A stretch of 5,581 bases of DNA from Candidatus Iainarchaeum sp. (GCA_017608995.1 JAFCEU010000044.1:1-5581), one strand, 5' to 3'; shown: positions 1 through 5,581, counted from the first letter of the stretch. Notes: generated by a model not told the origin, from the letters alone. Program-made: numbers and translations.

Positions 1-1299
1 GCTTTTGGAAGCTATGTTCTGCGCAATTCAGGTAACCTAATAACGCTTGGAATGGACAACAGGAAAAGCAGCAAGCGAATAAAGAAGGCTTTTGCTTCAG
101 GCGTTATGAGCACAGGCTGCAATATAATTGATATTGGCACAGTGCCTATACCTGCGCTCTATTTTTCAATAATTCATTTCAAGGCTAGCGGCGGAGCAAT
201 GATTACTGGTTCGCATCTCACGAAGGAATTCAACGGTTTTAAGCTTAGCGCAAGCAGCAAGGCTTTAACGCTTTATGGAAAGCAGATAGCAAAGCTAAGG
301 GAAATGATTGCTAAGCAGGATTTTGAAGCTGGCGATGGAAGCCTGCAGAAAAAGGATGTTTTGGAAGCCTACATAAATGCGATTGCTGAACGCGTACATT
401 TGGAGCGCGAAGTAAGTGTTGTGGTTGATTGTGGCAATGGCTGCTCCTCTTTAGTTGTTGAAGAGCTTTTTAAGAGAATTGGCTGCAAAGCAAAGCTTCT
501 CTATTGCTCGTTGGATAGCCGCTTTCCCAACCATCAGCCGGATCCGACAAAAGTGGAGAATATGCAGGATTTGATTAATGCTGTAAAAGAGCATAACGCT
601 GATTTGGGCGTAGCATTTGATGGCGACTCCGATAGAATCGGCGCAGTAGATGAAAAAGGCAATATAATCTGGGGCGATTATCTGCTCGCACTTTTCTCTG
701 CAGAGCTTTTGAAGAGAAAACCGAAAGCGAAAATTGTATTTGAGGTGAAGTGCTCGCAGGCGCTTCCAGAAGTTATTGAAAGGTGCGGTGGAATACCCAT
801 TATGTATAAAACAGGCCATTCATTAATAAAGCAGAAGATGGTTGAAGAAAATGCTTTGCTGGCTGGTGAAATGTCAGGGCATATGTTCTTTAGAGATAAC
901 TATTTCGGCTTCGATGATGCGCTGTTTGCTGCTTCGCGGTTATGCGAACTCGTTTCGAAAAGTGATAAAAAGCTCTCTGAGCTCCTAGCGGAGATGCCAA
1001 AGTATTATGCAACACCTGAACTGAGAATAAGCTGCTTGGAGCAGGAGAAATGGCACATAGTTGAAAGAGCTAGGCAGCATTTCAGCAAGCGATATAACGC
1101 TATTACAATTGATGGCATTCGCGTTTTGCTTGAAGACGGCTGGTTCTTAATAAGGGCAAGCAATACAAGCGCAAAGATTATAGTAAGAGCTGAAGCAAAA
1201 AGCGAGCAAAGGCTAAAGGAGATTCTATATATGCTTGAGAAAAAGCTTGTTGAATTCGGCTTGGCAAAAGAAGAGGTTGAAAAGATAAAGCAATGCTAA
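1..1299 (+). CDS. Phosphomannomutase/phosphoglucomutase, 5'-truncated by window edge
   Basis: This is an alpha-D-phosphohexomutase, interconverting hexose-1-phosphate and hexose-6-phosphate (mannose and/or glucose) through a phosphoserine in the cytoplasm. The frame is open from base 1. An ATG at 52 exists, but the residues before it (AFGSYVLRNSG) and the GMDNRKSS around it match the conserved N-terminal region of the family (A-x-G-x-Y, then G-x-D-x-R-x-SS). The ATG is therefore internal, and probably some 20-30 residues lie upstream of the window. Numbering from the ATG at 52, the four active-site loops are all present: the phosphoserine loop TGSH (52-55, Ser54, codon at 211), the metal loop DGDSDR (190-195), the sugar-specificity loop GEMSGH (272-277) and the phosphate-binding loop RASNTSAKIIVRAEA (368-382). 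GEMSGH is the form typical of bifunctional PMM/PGM enzymes, where dedicated PGMs have GEESGH. Oddity: the serine loop reads SHLT instead of the usual SHNP. The visible 432 residues fit a family length of about 450. Function class is confident; glucose versus mannose preference is not settled. Confidence 0.93.
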   Translation, partial: AFGSYVLRNSGNLITLGMDNRKSSKRIKKAFASGVMSTGCNIIDIGTVPIPALYFSIIHFKASGGAMITGSHLTKEFNGFKLSASSKALTLYGKQIAKLREMIAKQDFEAGDGSLQKKDVLEAYINAIAERVHLEREVSVVVDCGNGCSSLVVEELFKRIGCKAKLLYCSLDSRFPNHQPDPTKVENMQDLINAVKEHNADLGVAFDGDSDRIGAVDEKGNIIWGDYLLALFSAELLKRKPKAKIVFEVKCSQALPEVIERCGGIPIMYKTGHSLIKQKMVEENALLAGEMSGHMFFRDNYFGFDDALFAASRLCELVSKSDKKLSELLAEMPKYYATPELRISCLEQEKWHIVERARQHFSKRYNAITIDGIRVLLEDGWFLIRASNTSAKIIVRAEAKSEQRLKEILYMLEKKLVEFGLAKEEVEKIKQC

Positions 1300-1326
1300 G
1301 CTCGCGCTGATTGTTTAAATGTTTGG

Positions 1327-1340
1327 AAAAGAGCCCTTTT
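1327..1340 (+). terminator. Possible weak terminator after the phosphohexomutase gene
   Basis: AAAAG (1327-1331) can pair with CTTTT (1336-1340) around an AGCC loop, and the 3' arm ends in four T residues on the coding strand. It lies 28 nt after the phosphohexomutase stop and about 20 nt before the next TATA-like box, so its position suits an end of transcription. The stem is only 5 bp and A/T rich, and the T run is short, so chance is a real alternative. Confidence 0.2.
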
Positions 1341-1356
1341 GAACAACGTACTATAA

Positions 1357-1367
1357 ATATTTAAATA
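1357..1367 (+). promoter_or_regulatory. Archaeal TATA-like promoter box for gapA-pgk
   Basis: The sequence ATATTTAAATA contains TTTAAATA (1360-1367), which resembles the archaeal TATA box. With the usual spacing of about 25 nt from box centre to start site, transcription would begin near 1386-1390, leaving a leader of about 15 nt that includes the Shine-Dalgarno site. An overlapping TATAAATA (1352-1359) offers an alternative register. The same 11-mer recurs before the GT4 gene at 3653-3663. No clear separate BRE was identified. Confidence 0.65.
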
Positions 1368-1392
1368 AGATAAAGCTAATCTCTATAACAGA

Positions 1393-1398
1393 GAGGTG
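1393..1398 (+). promoter_or_regulatory. Shine-Dalgarno site of gapA
   Basis: GAGGTG is a perfect match to part of the archaeal GGAGGTGAT complement of the 16S 3' end. It ends 5 nt before the ATG at 1404, which fixes that start. A CTCT/AGAG inverted repeat (1381-1384 and 1390-1393) abuts it but is too short to claim control. Confidence 0.75.
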
Positions 1399-1403
1399 GT
1401 TTT

Positions 1404-2405
1404 ATGCGAGTAGCAATAAATGGGTTTGGGCGTATTGGAAGGCTGTTTTTTAAAGCGGCTCTTGAAAGAAGTAAGGAAATAGAAGTTGTTGCGGTAAATG
1501 ACCTAGCAGAGCCAAAAATGCTTGCTCATTTGCTGAAATACGATACTGTTTACGGGCGTTATAATAAAGAAGTGCGGGCAAAAGAAGATGCTATAATAGT
1601 TGCTGGCTGTGAGATAAAATGCTTAAAAGAGCCTGATCCCGAAAAACTTCCCTGGGCAGACCTCGGAATAGATATCGTGCTTGAAAGTACGGGCGTATTT
1701 AGAAAGAAGGAGCAGGCAGAGAAGCATCTAAAAGCAGGCGCTAAGAAGGTTGTTTTGAGTGCTCCGCCAAAAAGTGCTGGAGTGAAGCAGATTGTAATGG
1801 GTGTGAACGAGCAGATATACAACAAGGATGAAGATCATATAATAAGCAATGCATCATGCACAACTAACTGCCTAGCGCCCATGGTAAAGGTATTGCACGA
1901 AAGCTTTGGGATTGAAAGAGGCTTTTTAAGCACAGTGCACGCTTATACCGCTGACCAGCGCTTGGTGGACGCGCCGCATAAAAAAGATTTCCGCAGAGCT
2001 AGAGCAGCAGCTTGCAATATCGTGCCAACAACAACAGGCGCGGCAAAAGCGGTAACAGAGGTTATACCTGAGCTCAAGGGGAAGCTCAATGGCATTGCCA
2101 TAAGGGTACCTGTGCCTGACGGTTCGCTAACAGATTTTGTAGCTGTACTGAAAAGGGAGGTTAGCGCTGAGGAAGTAAACGAAGCATTTAAGAGCTACAG
2201 TGAAAATCACCTAAAGGGAATATTAGAATACTCTGAGGAAGAGCTTGTAAGCAGTGATATTATAGCCAATCCACATTCATGCATCTTCGATTCAAAGCAA
2301 ACATTAGCGATAGGCAGCTTAGTAAAGGTTCTTGGATGGTATGATAATGAATATGGTTATAGCTGCAGGCTTGTTGATTTAATGGAGTATATGTGGCACA
2401 GGTGA
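1404..2405 (+). CDS. gapA: Class I (bacterial-type) glyceraldehyde-3-phosphate dehydrogenase, phosphorylating
   Basis: Converts glyceraldehyde-3-phosphate, NAD(P)+ and phosphate to 1,3-bisphosphoglycerate reversibly, in the cytoplasm, normally as a tetramer. The 333 residues match the usual class I length. The N-terminal Rossmann motif is GFGRIGR (7-13). The catalytic segment SNASCTTNC (148-156) gives the nucleophile Cys152. The general base is His179 in TVHAYTADQ (177-185). The C-terminal GWYDNEYGYS (311-320) is also diagnostic. Asp33, after the second strand, favours NAD over NADP. The S-loop stretch around DAPHKKD (189-195) has Ala-Pro where NAD enzymes of the Bacillus GapA type have Leu-Pro, and one Lys more than the usual PHKD, so cofactor preference is less certain than Asp33 alone suggests. 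Most archaea use the unrelated-looking class II enzyme, so this is probably an acquired bacterial-type gene. It has its own promoter and Shine-Dalgarno site and is followed after 4 nt by pgk, whose product takes its 1,3-bisphosphoglycerate. Confidence 0.96.
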   Translation: MRVAINGFGRIGRLFFKAALERSKEIEVVAVNDLAEPKMLAHLLKYDTVYGRYNKEVRAKEDAIIVAGCEIKCLKEPDPEKLPWADLGIDIVLESTGVFRKKEQAEKHLKAGAKKVVLSAPPKSAGVKQIVMGVNEQIYNKDEDHIISNASCTTNCLAPMVKVLHESFGIERGFLSTVHAYTADQRLVDAPHKKDFRRARAAACNIVPTTTGAAKAVTEVIPELKGKLNGIAIRVPVPDGSLTDFVAVLKREVSAEEVNEAFKSYSENHLKGILEYSEEELVSSDIIANPHSCIFDSKQTLAIGSLVKVLGWYDNEYGYSCRLVDLMEYMWHR

Positions 2406-2406
2406 T
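2400..2406 (+). promoter_or_regulatory. Shine-Dalgarno site of pgk, overlapping the gapA stop codon
   Basis: AGGTGAT is a seven-base perfect match to the GGAGGTGAT complement of archaeal 16S 3' ends. It contains the gapA TGA stop (2403-2405) and ends 3 nt before the pgk ATG at 2410. A ribosome terminating on gapA would sit on this site, so translational coupling is likely (inference). Confidence 0.75.
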
Positions 2407-2409
2407 TGC

Positions 2410-3627
2410 ATGGAGCTTATTGAGAAAATTAAGCCTATTGAAGACATGGAGGTAAGCGGCAAAACAATTCTGCTTAGGGTTGACCTGAATAGCTCTGTGA
2501 AGGACGGAAAGCTCTTGCATAGTCCAAAAGTAGCTGAACATTTCAAAACTATAAAGAAGCTATTGGATGCAAAAGCAAAGGTAGTTATACTTTCACATCA
2601 GGGCAGGAAGGGGCGCGAAGATTTCATAGATTTAAAGCAGCATAGAGATAAGCTCGCTGAGATGCTCGGTGATGAAATTGGTTTTTACACTTGGAATAGC
2701 AATTATGAGAAAGCGATAAAAGAGCTTGGAGAAGGTAAAGCCTTGATGTTGGATAATACGCGCTTTTTAGAGTTTGAGGCTGAGAATAAAAGCCCAGAAG
2801 AGCATGCGAAAGAGCCTGTAATAAAGAAGCTTGCATCTTTAGCTGATTATTATGTGCTAGATGCGCTTAGCGTTGCACACAGAAGCCATGCAACTGTAGT
2901 CGGGTTTATTCCATTACTTCCGAGCTATGCGGGCCCTGTTCTAATGTCTGAATTGCGAGCATTGGAGAGAGTGAAGAAGATCAAAGATAATTCTGTATTA
3001 ATTTTAGGCGGAATGAAGCCTGAAGACTCGTTGTTTGTTATGGAGAAGATGCTAAAGGAACGAAGAGTGAGTAAGGTTCTCTTGGGCGGTGCTTTGGGTG
3101 AGCTTGCAATAATGGCAAAAGGCGCAAAGCTCGGCATCAAGGAAAAATTTTTGGAAGAAAAGGGCTTGCTTGAGTTTGTCCCCGAAGTGAGAGCGCTCTT
3201 AACCAAGTTTAAGGGTCGCATATTATTCCCTGCTGATTTGGCTGTTAGGCGCAATGGCTTGCGCGAAGAGATTTCGCTAGCGGAGTTGCCTGTTAACGAT
3301 ATGATATTTGACATTGGCGAAATAACAATCAACACTTATGAGAACGCTATAAGAAAGGCCGAGCTTGTAATTTACAATGGGCCTGTGGGCAAGTTTGAAT
3401 CGTACCAGTTTGCGTTTGGAACAAGGAAGATGTTTGACGCCCTGGCCGGAGCAAGAGGGTTTACGCTTATTGGTGGCGGCGATACAGTAACAGCTATGAT
3501 AAGACTTGGCTTCAAAAGCACAGAATTTGGACATGTTAGCTTAGCAGGAAAAGCATTGCTTATGTTTCTCACCGGAGCAGAGCTTCCAGCGCTAACCGCA
3601 CTAGCAAATGCTAAAATCAGAGAGTGA
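2410..3627 (+). CDS. pgk: Phosphoglycerate kinase, archaeal type
   Basis: Transfers phosphate between 1,3-bisphosphoglycerate and ADP to give 3-phosphoglycerate and ATP, reversibly. The 405 residues fit the two-domain PGK family. N-domain substrate-binding elements are RVDLNS (23-28), LSHQGRKG (61-68), NTRFLEFE (116-123) and AHRSHAT (156-162). The C-domain has LGGMKPEDS (199-207), the nucleotide-site GPVGKFE (324-330) and GGGDT (355-359). The archaeal form is shown by SHQGRKG followed by DFIDLKQH (71-78) and by the C-terminal HVSLAGKALLMFLTG (375-389). Deviations are LNSS instead of the archaeal INSP, DAL instead of DAF at 151-153, and HRSHAT, which resembles the bacterial/eukaryotic HRAHAS more than the archaeal HRSQPS. 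The start at 2410 is chosen for its Shine-Dalgarno site; an in-frame ATG at 2446 is less likely because it lacks one. It is cotranscribed with gapA, with 4 nt between them. Confidence 0.95.
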   Translation: MELIEKIKPIEDMEVSGKTILLRVDLNSSVKDGKLLHSPKVAEHFKTIKKLLDAKAKVVILSHQGRKGREDFIDLKQHRDKLAEMLGDEIGFYTWNSNYEKAIKELGEGKALMLDNTRFLEFEAENKSPEEHAKEPVIKKLASLADYYVLDALSVAHRSHATVVGFIPLLPSYAGPVLMSELRALERVKKIKDNSVLILGGMKPEDSLFVMEKMLKERRVSKVLLGGALGELAIMAKGAKLGIKEKFLEEKGLLEFVPEVRALLTKFKGRILFPADLAVRRNGLREEISLAELPVNDMIFDIGEITINTYENAIRKAELVIYNGPVGKFESYQFAFGTRKMFDALAGARGFTLIGGGDTVTAMIRLGFKSTEFGHVSLAGKALLMFLTGAELPALTALANAKIRE

Positions 3628-3650
3628 AAGTTTCATTGTTCTATGAAAGT
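3625..3650. repeat. TGAAA/TTTCA repeat cluster between pgk and the GT4 promoter
   Basis: TGAAAGT occurs twice in direct orientation (3625-3631 and 3644-3650, 19 nt apart). TTTCAT (3631-3636) lies between them and pairs perfectly with ATGAAA (3643-3648) around a 6-nt loop. TTTCA is also the inverted partner of the first TGAAA (3625-3629 with 3631-3635). The cluster starts on the pgk stop codon and ends 5 nt before the TATA-like box. It could be a regulator site for the GT4-GH57 unit, a 3'-end hairpin for pgk, or chance in A/T-rich spacer. Confidence 0.35.
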
Positions 3651-3652
3651 GT

Positions 3653-3663
3653 ATATTTAAATA
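3653..3663 (+). promoter_or_regulatory. Archaeal TATA-like promoter box for the GT4-GH57 unit
   Basis: ATATTTAAATA is identical to the 11-mer before gapA and holds the same TTTAAATA core (3656-3663). At standard archaeal spacing transcription would start near 3684-3688. That leaves a leader of only about 12-25 nt, depending on whether GTG 3700 or ATG 3709 is the start. Confidence 0.6.
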
Positions 3664-3708
3664 CAGGTTGACTAATTATTTTATTAAACAAATACTTGCG
3701 TGACGAAG

Positions 3709-4899
3709 ATGCGAGTTCTTATGCTTGGATGGGAGTTTCCACCATTCAAATCCGGTGGCTTAGGCACATATCTGTTAGGTTTCACAAGAGAATTAAACAA
3801 GCTTGGAGTTAAGATAACCTTTATTATGCCATACACAGGCAAGAAAATGAATTATGATTTTATAGAGATAATTCAGGCTGATGGAATTGAAAGTATTGCT
3901 ATAGCTTCTAAGCTAACTCCCTATGCCTCTCCCACCCAGGCTTTCTACGGCAGCAGTGGAAGGGCATCAACAATAGCTAGCGTGTATGGATGGGGCTTCT
4001 TTCAGGAGGTTGAATACTACAATATGCGCGCTGTTCAGATAGGCTCGCTTGTAGATTGTGATCTCATTCACTGCCATGATTGGATGACTTATCCGGCTGG
4101 CATGGCGCTCAAAAGAATCCTTAAAAAGCCACTTGTTGTAACCCTGCATAGCACAGAATTTGATAGAACAGGAAATCTCTGCCCGAATCCGCTTATAACC
4201 TCTATCGAAAGACAGGGGCTTCTCGAAGCTGATCTTGTTATCACTGTGAGCAACTATGAAAAAAAACAACTTGTTGAACGCTACGGGATTCCGGGTGAAA
4301 AAATCTACGTTGTGCATAATGCTATAGATTTAGACCACTACAAAAGAGTGCCCATAGAAAAATACCTTTCAGATAAGGTAGTGCTTTTTGTTGGCAGACT
4401 TACAATCCAGAAAGGCTGCGAATTTTTCCTTGAGGCAGCTAAGCTTGTGCTTGAAAAGATGCCAAACGCTAGATTCATAATAGTTGGCTCCGGCGACCTT
4501 ATGTTCAGCTTGATACAGAAAAGCATAGAGCTTGGCATTAGCGATCGCGTGCATTTTGTCGGCTTCGATCCTGATGTGAGAAAATACTATTCTATAGCGG
4601 ATGTATTTGTTATGCCGAGCGTTTCGGAGCCCTTTGGCTTAACCGCTTTAGAAGCAATGGCCTGCAATGTGCCTGTAATTGTGAGTAAGCAGAGTGGCGT
4701 TAGCGAGGTGTTAAGGAACTGCCTGAAGGTTGATTTTTGGGATGTTAATGAACTTGCTAATAAAATAATCTCCTTACTTCAGTATCCTCCGCTGCATATA
4801 GAGCTTAAAGAAAATTCGCATAGAGAGGTAAGGCGCTTCAGAACATGGCGCAATGTTGCTGCTGAGTGTATTGAGCTCTATAAAAAGGTGCTCTCATGA
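3709..4899 (+). CDS. GT4-family glycosyltransferase, glycogen-synthase-like
   Basis: A GT-B-fold retaining glycosyltransferase of 396 residues, probably adding glucose from a nucleotide-sugar to an alpha-glucan in the cytoplasm. Numbered from ATG 3709, the N-domain begins RVLMLGWEFPP and carries KSGGLG (14-19), the glycine loop shared with glycogen/starch synthases. HCHDW (121-125) and LHSTEFDR (146-153) are also typical of synthase-like members. The C-domain has VGRLTIQKG (228-236), with Arg230 and Lys235 expected at the donor phosphates. It also has SEPFGLTALEAM (306-317), holding the E-x7-E motif (Glu307 and Glu315). No signal peptide or membrane segment is seen. Start choice: GTG 3700 would add three residues (MTK). 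ATG 3709 is preferred because MRVLMLGWEFPP is a normal family start and GTGA at 3700-3703 could act as a weak Shine-Dalgarno site. The gene overlaps the GH57 gene by ATGA, supporting a joint glucan role. Donor (ADP- or UDP-glucose) and acceptor are not readable, and another glucosyl transfer remains possible. Confidence 0.88.
   Translation: MRVLMLGWEFPPFKSGGLGTYLLGFTRELNKLGVKITFIMPYTGKKMNYDFIEIIQADGIESIAIASKLTPYASPTQAFYGSSGRASTIASVYGWGFFQEVEYYNMRAVQIGSLVDCDLIHCHDWMTYPAGMALKRILKKPLVVTLHSTEFDRTGNLCPNPLITSIERQGLLEADLVITVSNYEKKQLVERYGIPGEKIYVVHNAIDLDHYKRVPIEKYLSDKVVLFVGRLTIQKGCEFFLEAAKLVLEKMPNARFIIVGSGDLMFSLIQKSIELGISDRVHFVGFDPDVRKYYSIADVFVMPSVSEPFGLTALEAMACNVPVIVSKQSGVSEVLRNCLKVDFWDVNELANKIISLLQYPPLHIELKENSHREVRRFRTWRNVAAECIELYKKVLS
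4886..4890 (+). promoter_or_regulatory. Shine-Dalgarno site of the GH57 gene, inside the GT4 gene
   Basis: AGGTG ends 5 nt before the ATG at 4896 and matches the archaeal anti-Shine-Dalgarno. It lies in the last codons of the GT4 gene and confirms ATG 4896 as the start of the next frame despite the overlap. Confidence 0.65.
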
Positions 4900-5581
4900 C
4901 TGAGCTTTGTTTTTATTTTCAGGTTCATCAGCCGTTGCGAATAGGGAAGTTCACCTTCTTTGATATTGGCAGTGGCAAGAGTTACTTCGATACTGAGCGA
5001 AACAAAACATACTTGGCGCGAGTTGCAAAGAAGTGCTACTTGCCAGCAAATAAGCTATTGCTTGACCTTATAAGCGAAACTGATGGTGCATTTAAGGTGA
5101 ACTTTAGTATTACCGGCGTACTTCTCGAACAACTCGAAGCACACTTTCCAAATGTAATTGAAACGTTTGATGAGTTGCTTAGCAGCAAATGCTGCGAACT
5201 ATTTGGTGAAACCTACTACCATTCGCTAGCTTTCCTTATCTCTGAGCAGGAGTTTATTGAGCAGATAAAGCTTCATAAAAAAGCATTGAAAAGCACCTTT
5301 GGTATTAAACCTAAAATCTTTAGAAATACTGAAGCAGTTTATTCAAACAAGATAGCTGATGTTGTAAGTAAGCTTGGCTTTAAAGCTGCTATAACTGAAG
5401 GCACAGAAAAGATATTAGGCTGGAGAAGCCCAAATTATCTCTATAAAGCCAAGGATGCTCCGCTTGTTTTGCTTCTAAGGAATTATAGGCTAAGCGATGA
5501 TATTGCGTTTAGGTTTTCAGAACACAGCTGGAGCGAGCATCCTTTAACCGCGGACAAATATGCCTATTGGCTTGCAAACAC
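4896..5581 (+). CDS. GH57 alpha-amylase-like glycoside hydrolase, 3'-truncated by window edge
   Basis: A glycoside hydrolase family 57 enzyme of the alpha-amylase subgroup, expected to cleave or rearrange alpha-1,4-glucan by a retaining mechanism. The frame stays open from ATG 4896 to the last base, giving 228 complete codons. Full members of this subgroup run to roughly 400-500 residues, so about half is present. Family motifs appear in order: VHQP (10-13, metal/substrate histidine region), ELFGETYYHSLAFL (101-114), IFRNTEAVYSNKIA (141-154) and YRLSDDIAFRFS (197-208). Glu146 in FRNTE is the predicted nucleophile. Asp201 or Asp202 is the candidate acid/base. No signal peptide is present, so it acts inside the cell on a storage glucan. 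The start codon overlaps the GT4 stop (ATGA) and has its own AGGTG site, so the two are very probably translated from one message. A 4-alpha-glucanotransferase activity cannot be excluded; the FRNTE and LSDDIAFRFS forms argue against the branching-enzyme subgroup. Confidence 0.9.
   Translation, partial: MTELCFYFQVHQPLRIGKFTFFDIGSGKSYFDTERNKTYLARVAKKCYLPANKLLLDLISETDGAFKVNFSITGVLLEQLEAHFPNVIETFDELLSSKCCELFGETYYHSLAFLISEQEFIEQIKLHKKALKSTFGIKPKIFRNTEAVYSNKIADVVSKLGFKAAITEGTEKILGWRSPNYLYKAKDAPLVLLLRNYRLSDDIAFRFSEHSWSEHPLTADKYAYWLAN

Noticed and set aside
52..54. ATG at 52 as the true start of the phosphohexomutase
   Set aside because: The frame is open to base 1 and the residues upstream match the conserved N-terminal region; this Met sits inside the G-x-D-x-R motif.
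451..819. 122-codon frame on the minus strand inside the phosphohexomutase gene
   Set aside because: It is antisense to the conserved metal-loop region, has no recognisable motif, and no promoter or ribosome-binding site was noted.
1311..1320. TTTAAAT-containing stretch just after the phosphohexomutase stop as a further TATA box
   Set aside because: It is about 85-90 nt from the gapA start, with a better placed and repeated box nearer; nothing else supports it.
1381..1393. CTCT-ATAAC-AGAG hairpin as a switch at the gapA ribosome-binding site
   Set aside because: A 4-bp stem is too weak and does not cover the Shine-Dalgarno core.
1300..1403. Small RNA, tRNA or riboswitch in the gapA upstream gap
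   Set aside because: The gap is about 100 nt and A/T rich, with no cloverleaf or stable structure visible; promoter elements account for its 3' half.
2925..3335. 136-codon minus-strand frame inside pgk
   Set aside because: It is a shadow of a strongly conserved coding region, with low-complexity Ser/Lys/Asn composition and no known motif.
4004..4026. Strong AGGAGGT followed by an in-frame ATG inside the GT4 gene (possible internal start)
   Set aside because: The site to ATG distance is 13 nt, too long for an efficient start, and initiation there would drop the N-domain glycine loop; the bases simply encode Gln-Glu-Val.

Overview
The window reads as a piece of archaeal chromosome from a moderately AT-leaning genome. 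It holds five protein genes, all on the + strand and tightly packed, all concerned with sugar phosphates or storage glucan. The archaeal assignment rests on three things. Two intergenic gaps each carry a TTTAAATA TATA-like box at about the archaeal promoter distance from the next start. The phosphoglycerate kinase is of the archaeal sequence type. The ribosome-binding sites match the archaeal GGAGGTGAT complement. The bacterial-type (class I) GAPDH does not fit a classical euryarchaeote or crenarchaeote and would suit a lineage that acquired that gene, such as some DPANN groups or haloarchaea. The lineage cannot be fixed from this window.

Layout. Positions 1-1299 hold the 3' part of a phosphomannomutase/phosphoglucomutase whose start lies upstream of the window. 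The gap 1300-1403 holds a possible weak terminator, a TATA-like box and a strong Shine-Dalgarno site. Next come gapA-like (1404-2405) and archaeal-type pgk (2410-3627), 4 nt apart, with the pgk ribosome-binding site laid over the gapA stop codon. The gap 3628-3699 holds a small TGAAA/TTTCA repeat cluster and a second TATA-like box. It leads into a GT4 glycosyltransferase related to glycogen synthases (about 3709-4899). That gene overlaps the following GH57 alpha-amylase-like gene (4896 to the window end, 3' truncated) by an ATGA junction.

How the genes work together (inference). The GT4 and GH57 enzymes look like a storage alpha-glucan module. A phosphohexomutase with the bifunctional GEMSGH signature would link hexose-1-phosphates to hexose-6-phosphates. 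GAPDH and PGK form the consecutive lower-glycolysis/gluconeogenesis pair that makes or uses 1,3-bisphosphoglycerate. The region therefore looks like a compact carbon-storage/central-carbon cluster in at least two transcription units (gapA-pgk and GT4-GH57).

No mobile element, CRISPR array, tRNA or rRNA is visible, and no wholly novel system was seen. The most interesting points are the mosaic GAPDH/PGK pair, the shared palindromic promoter core, and the repeat cluster just upstream of the GT4-GH57 promoter.
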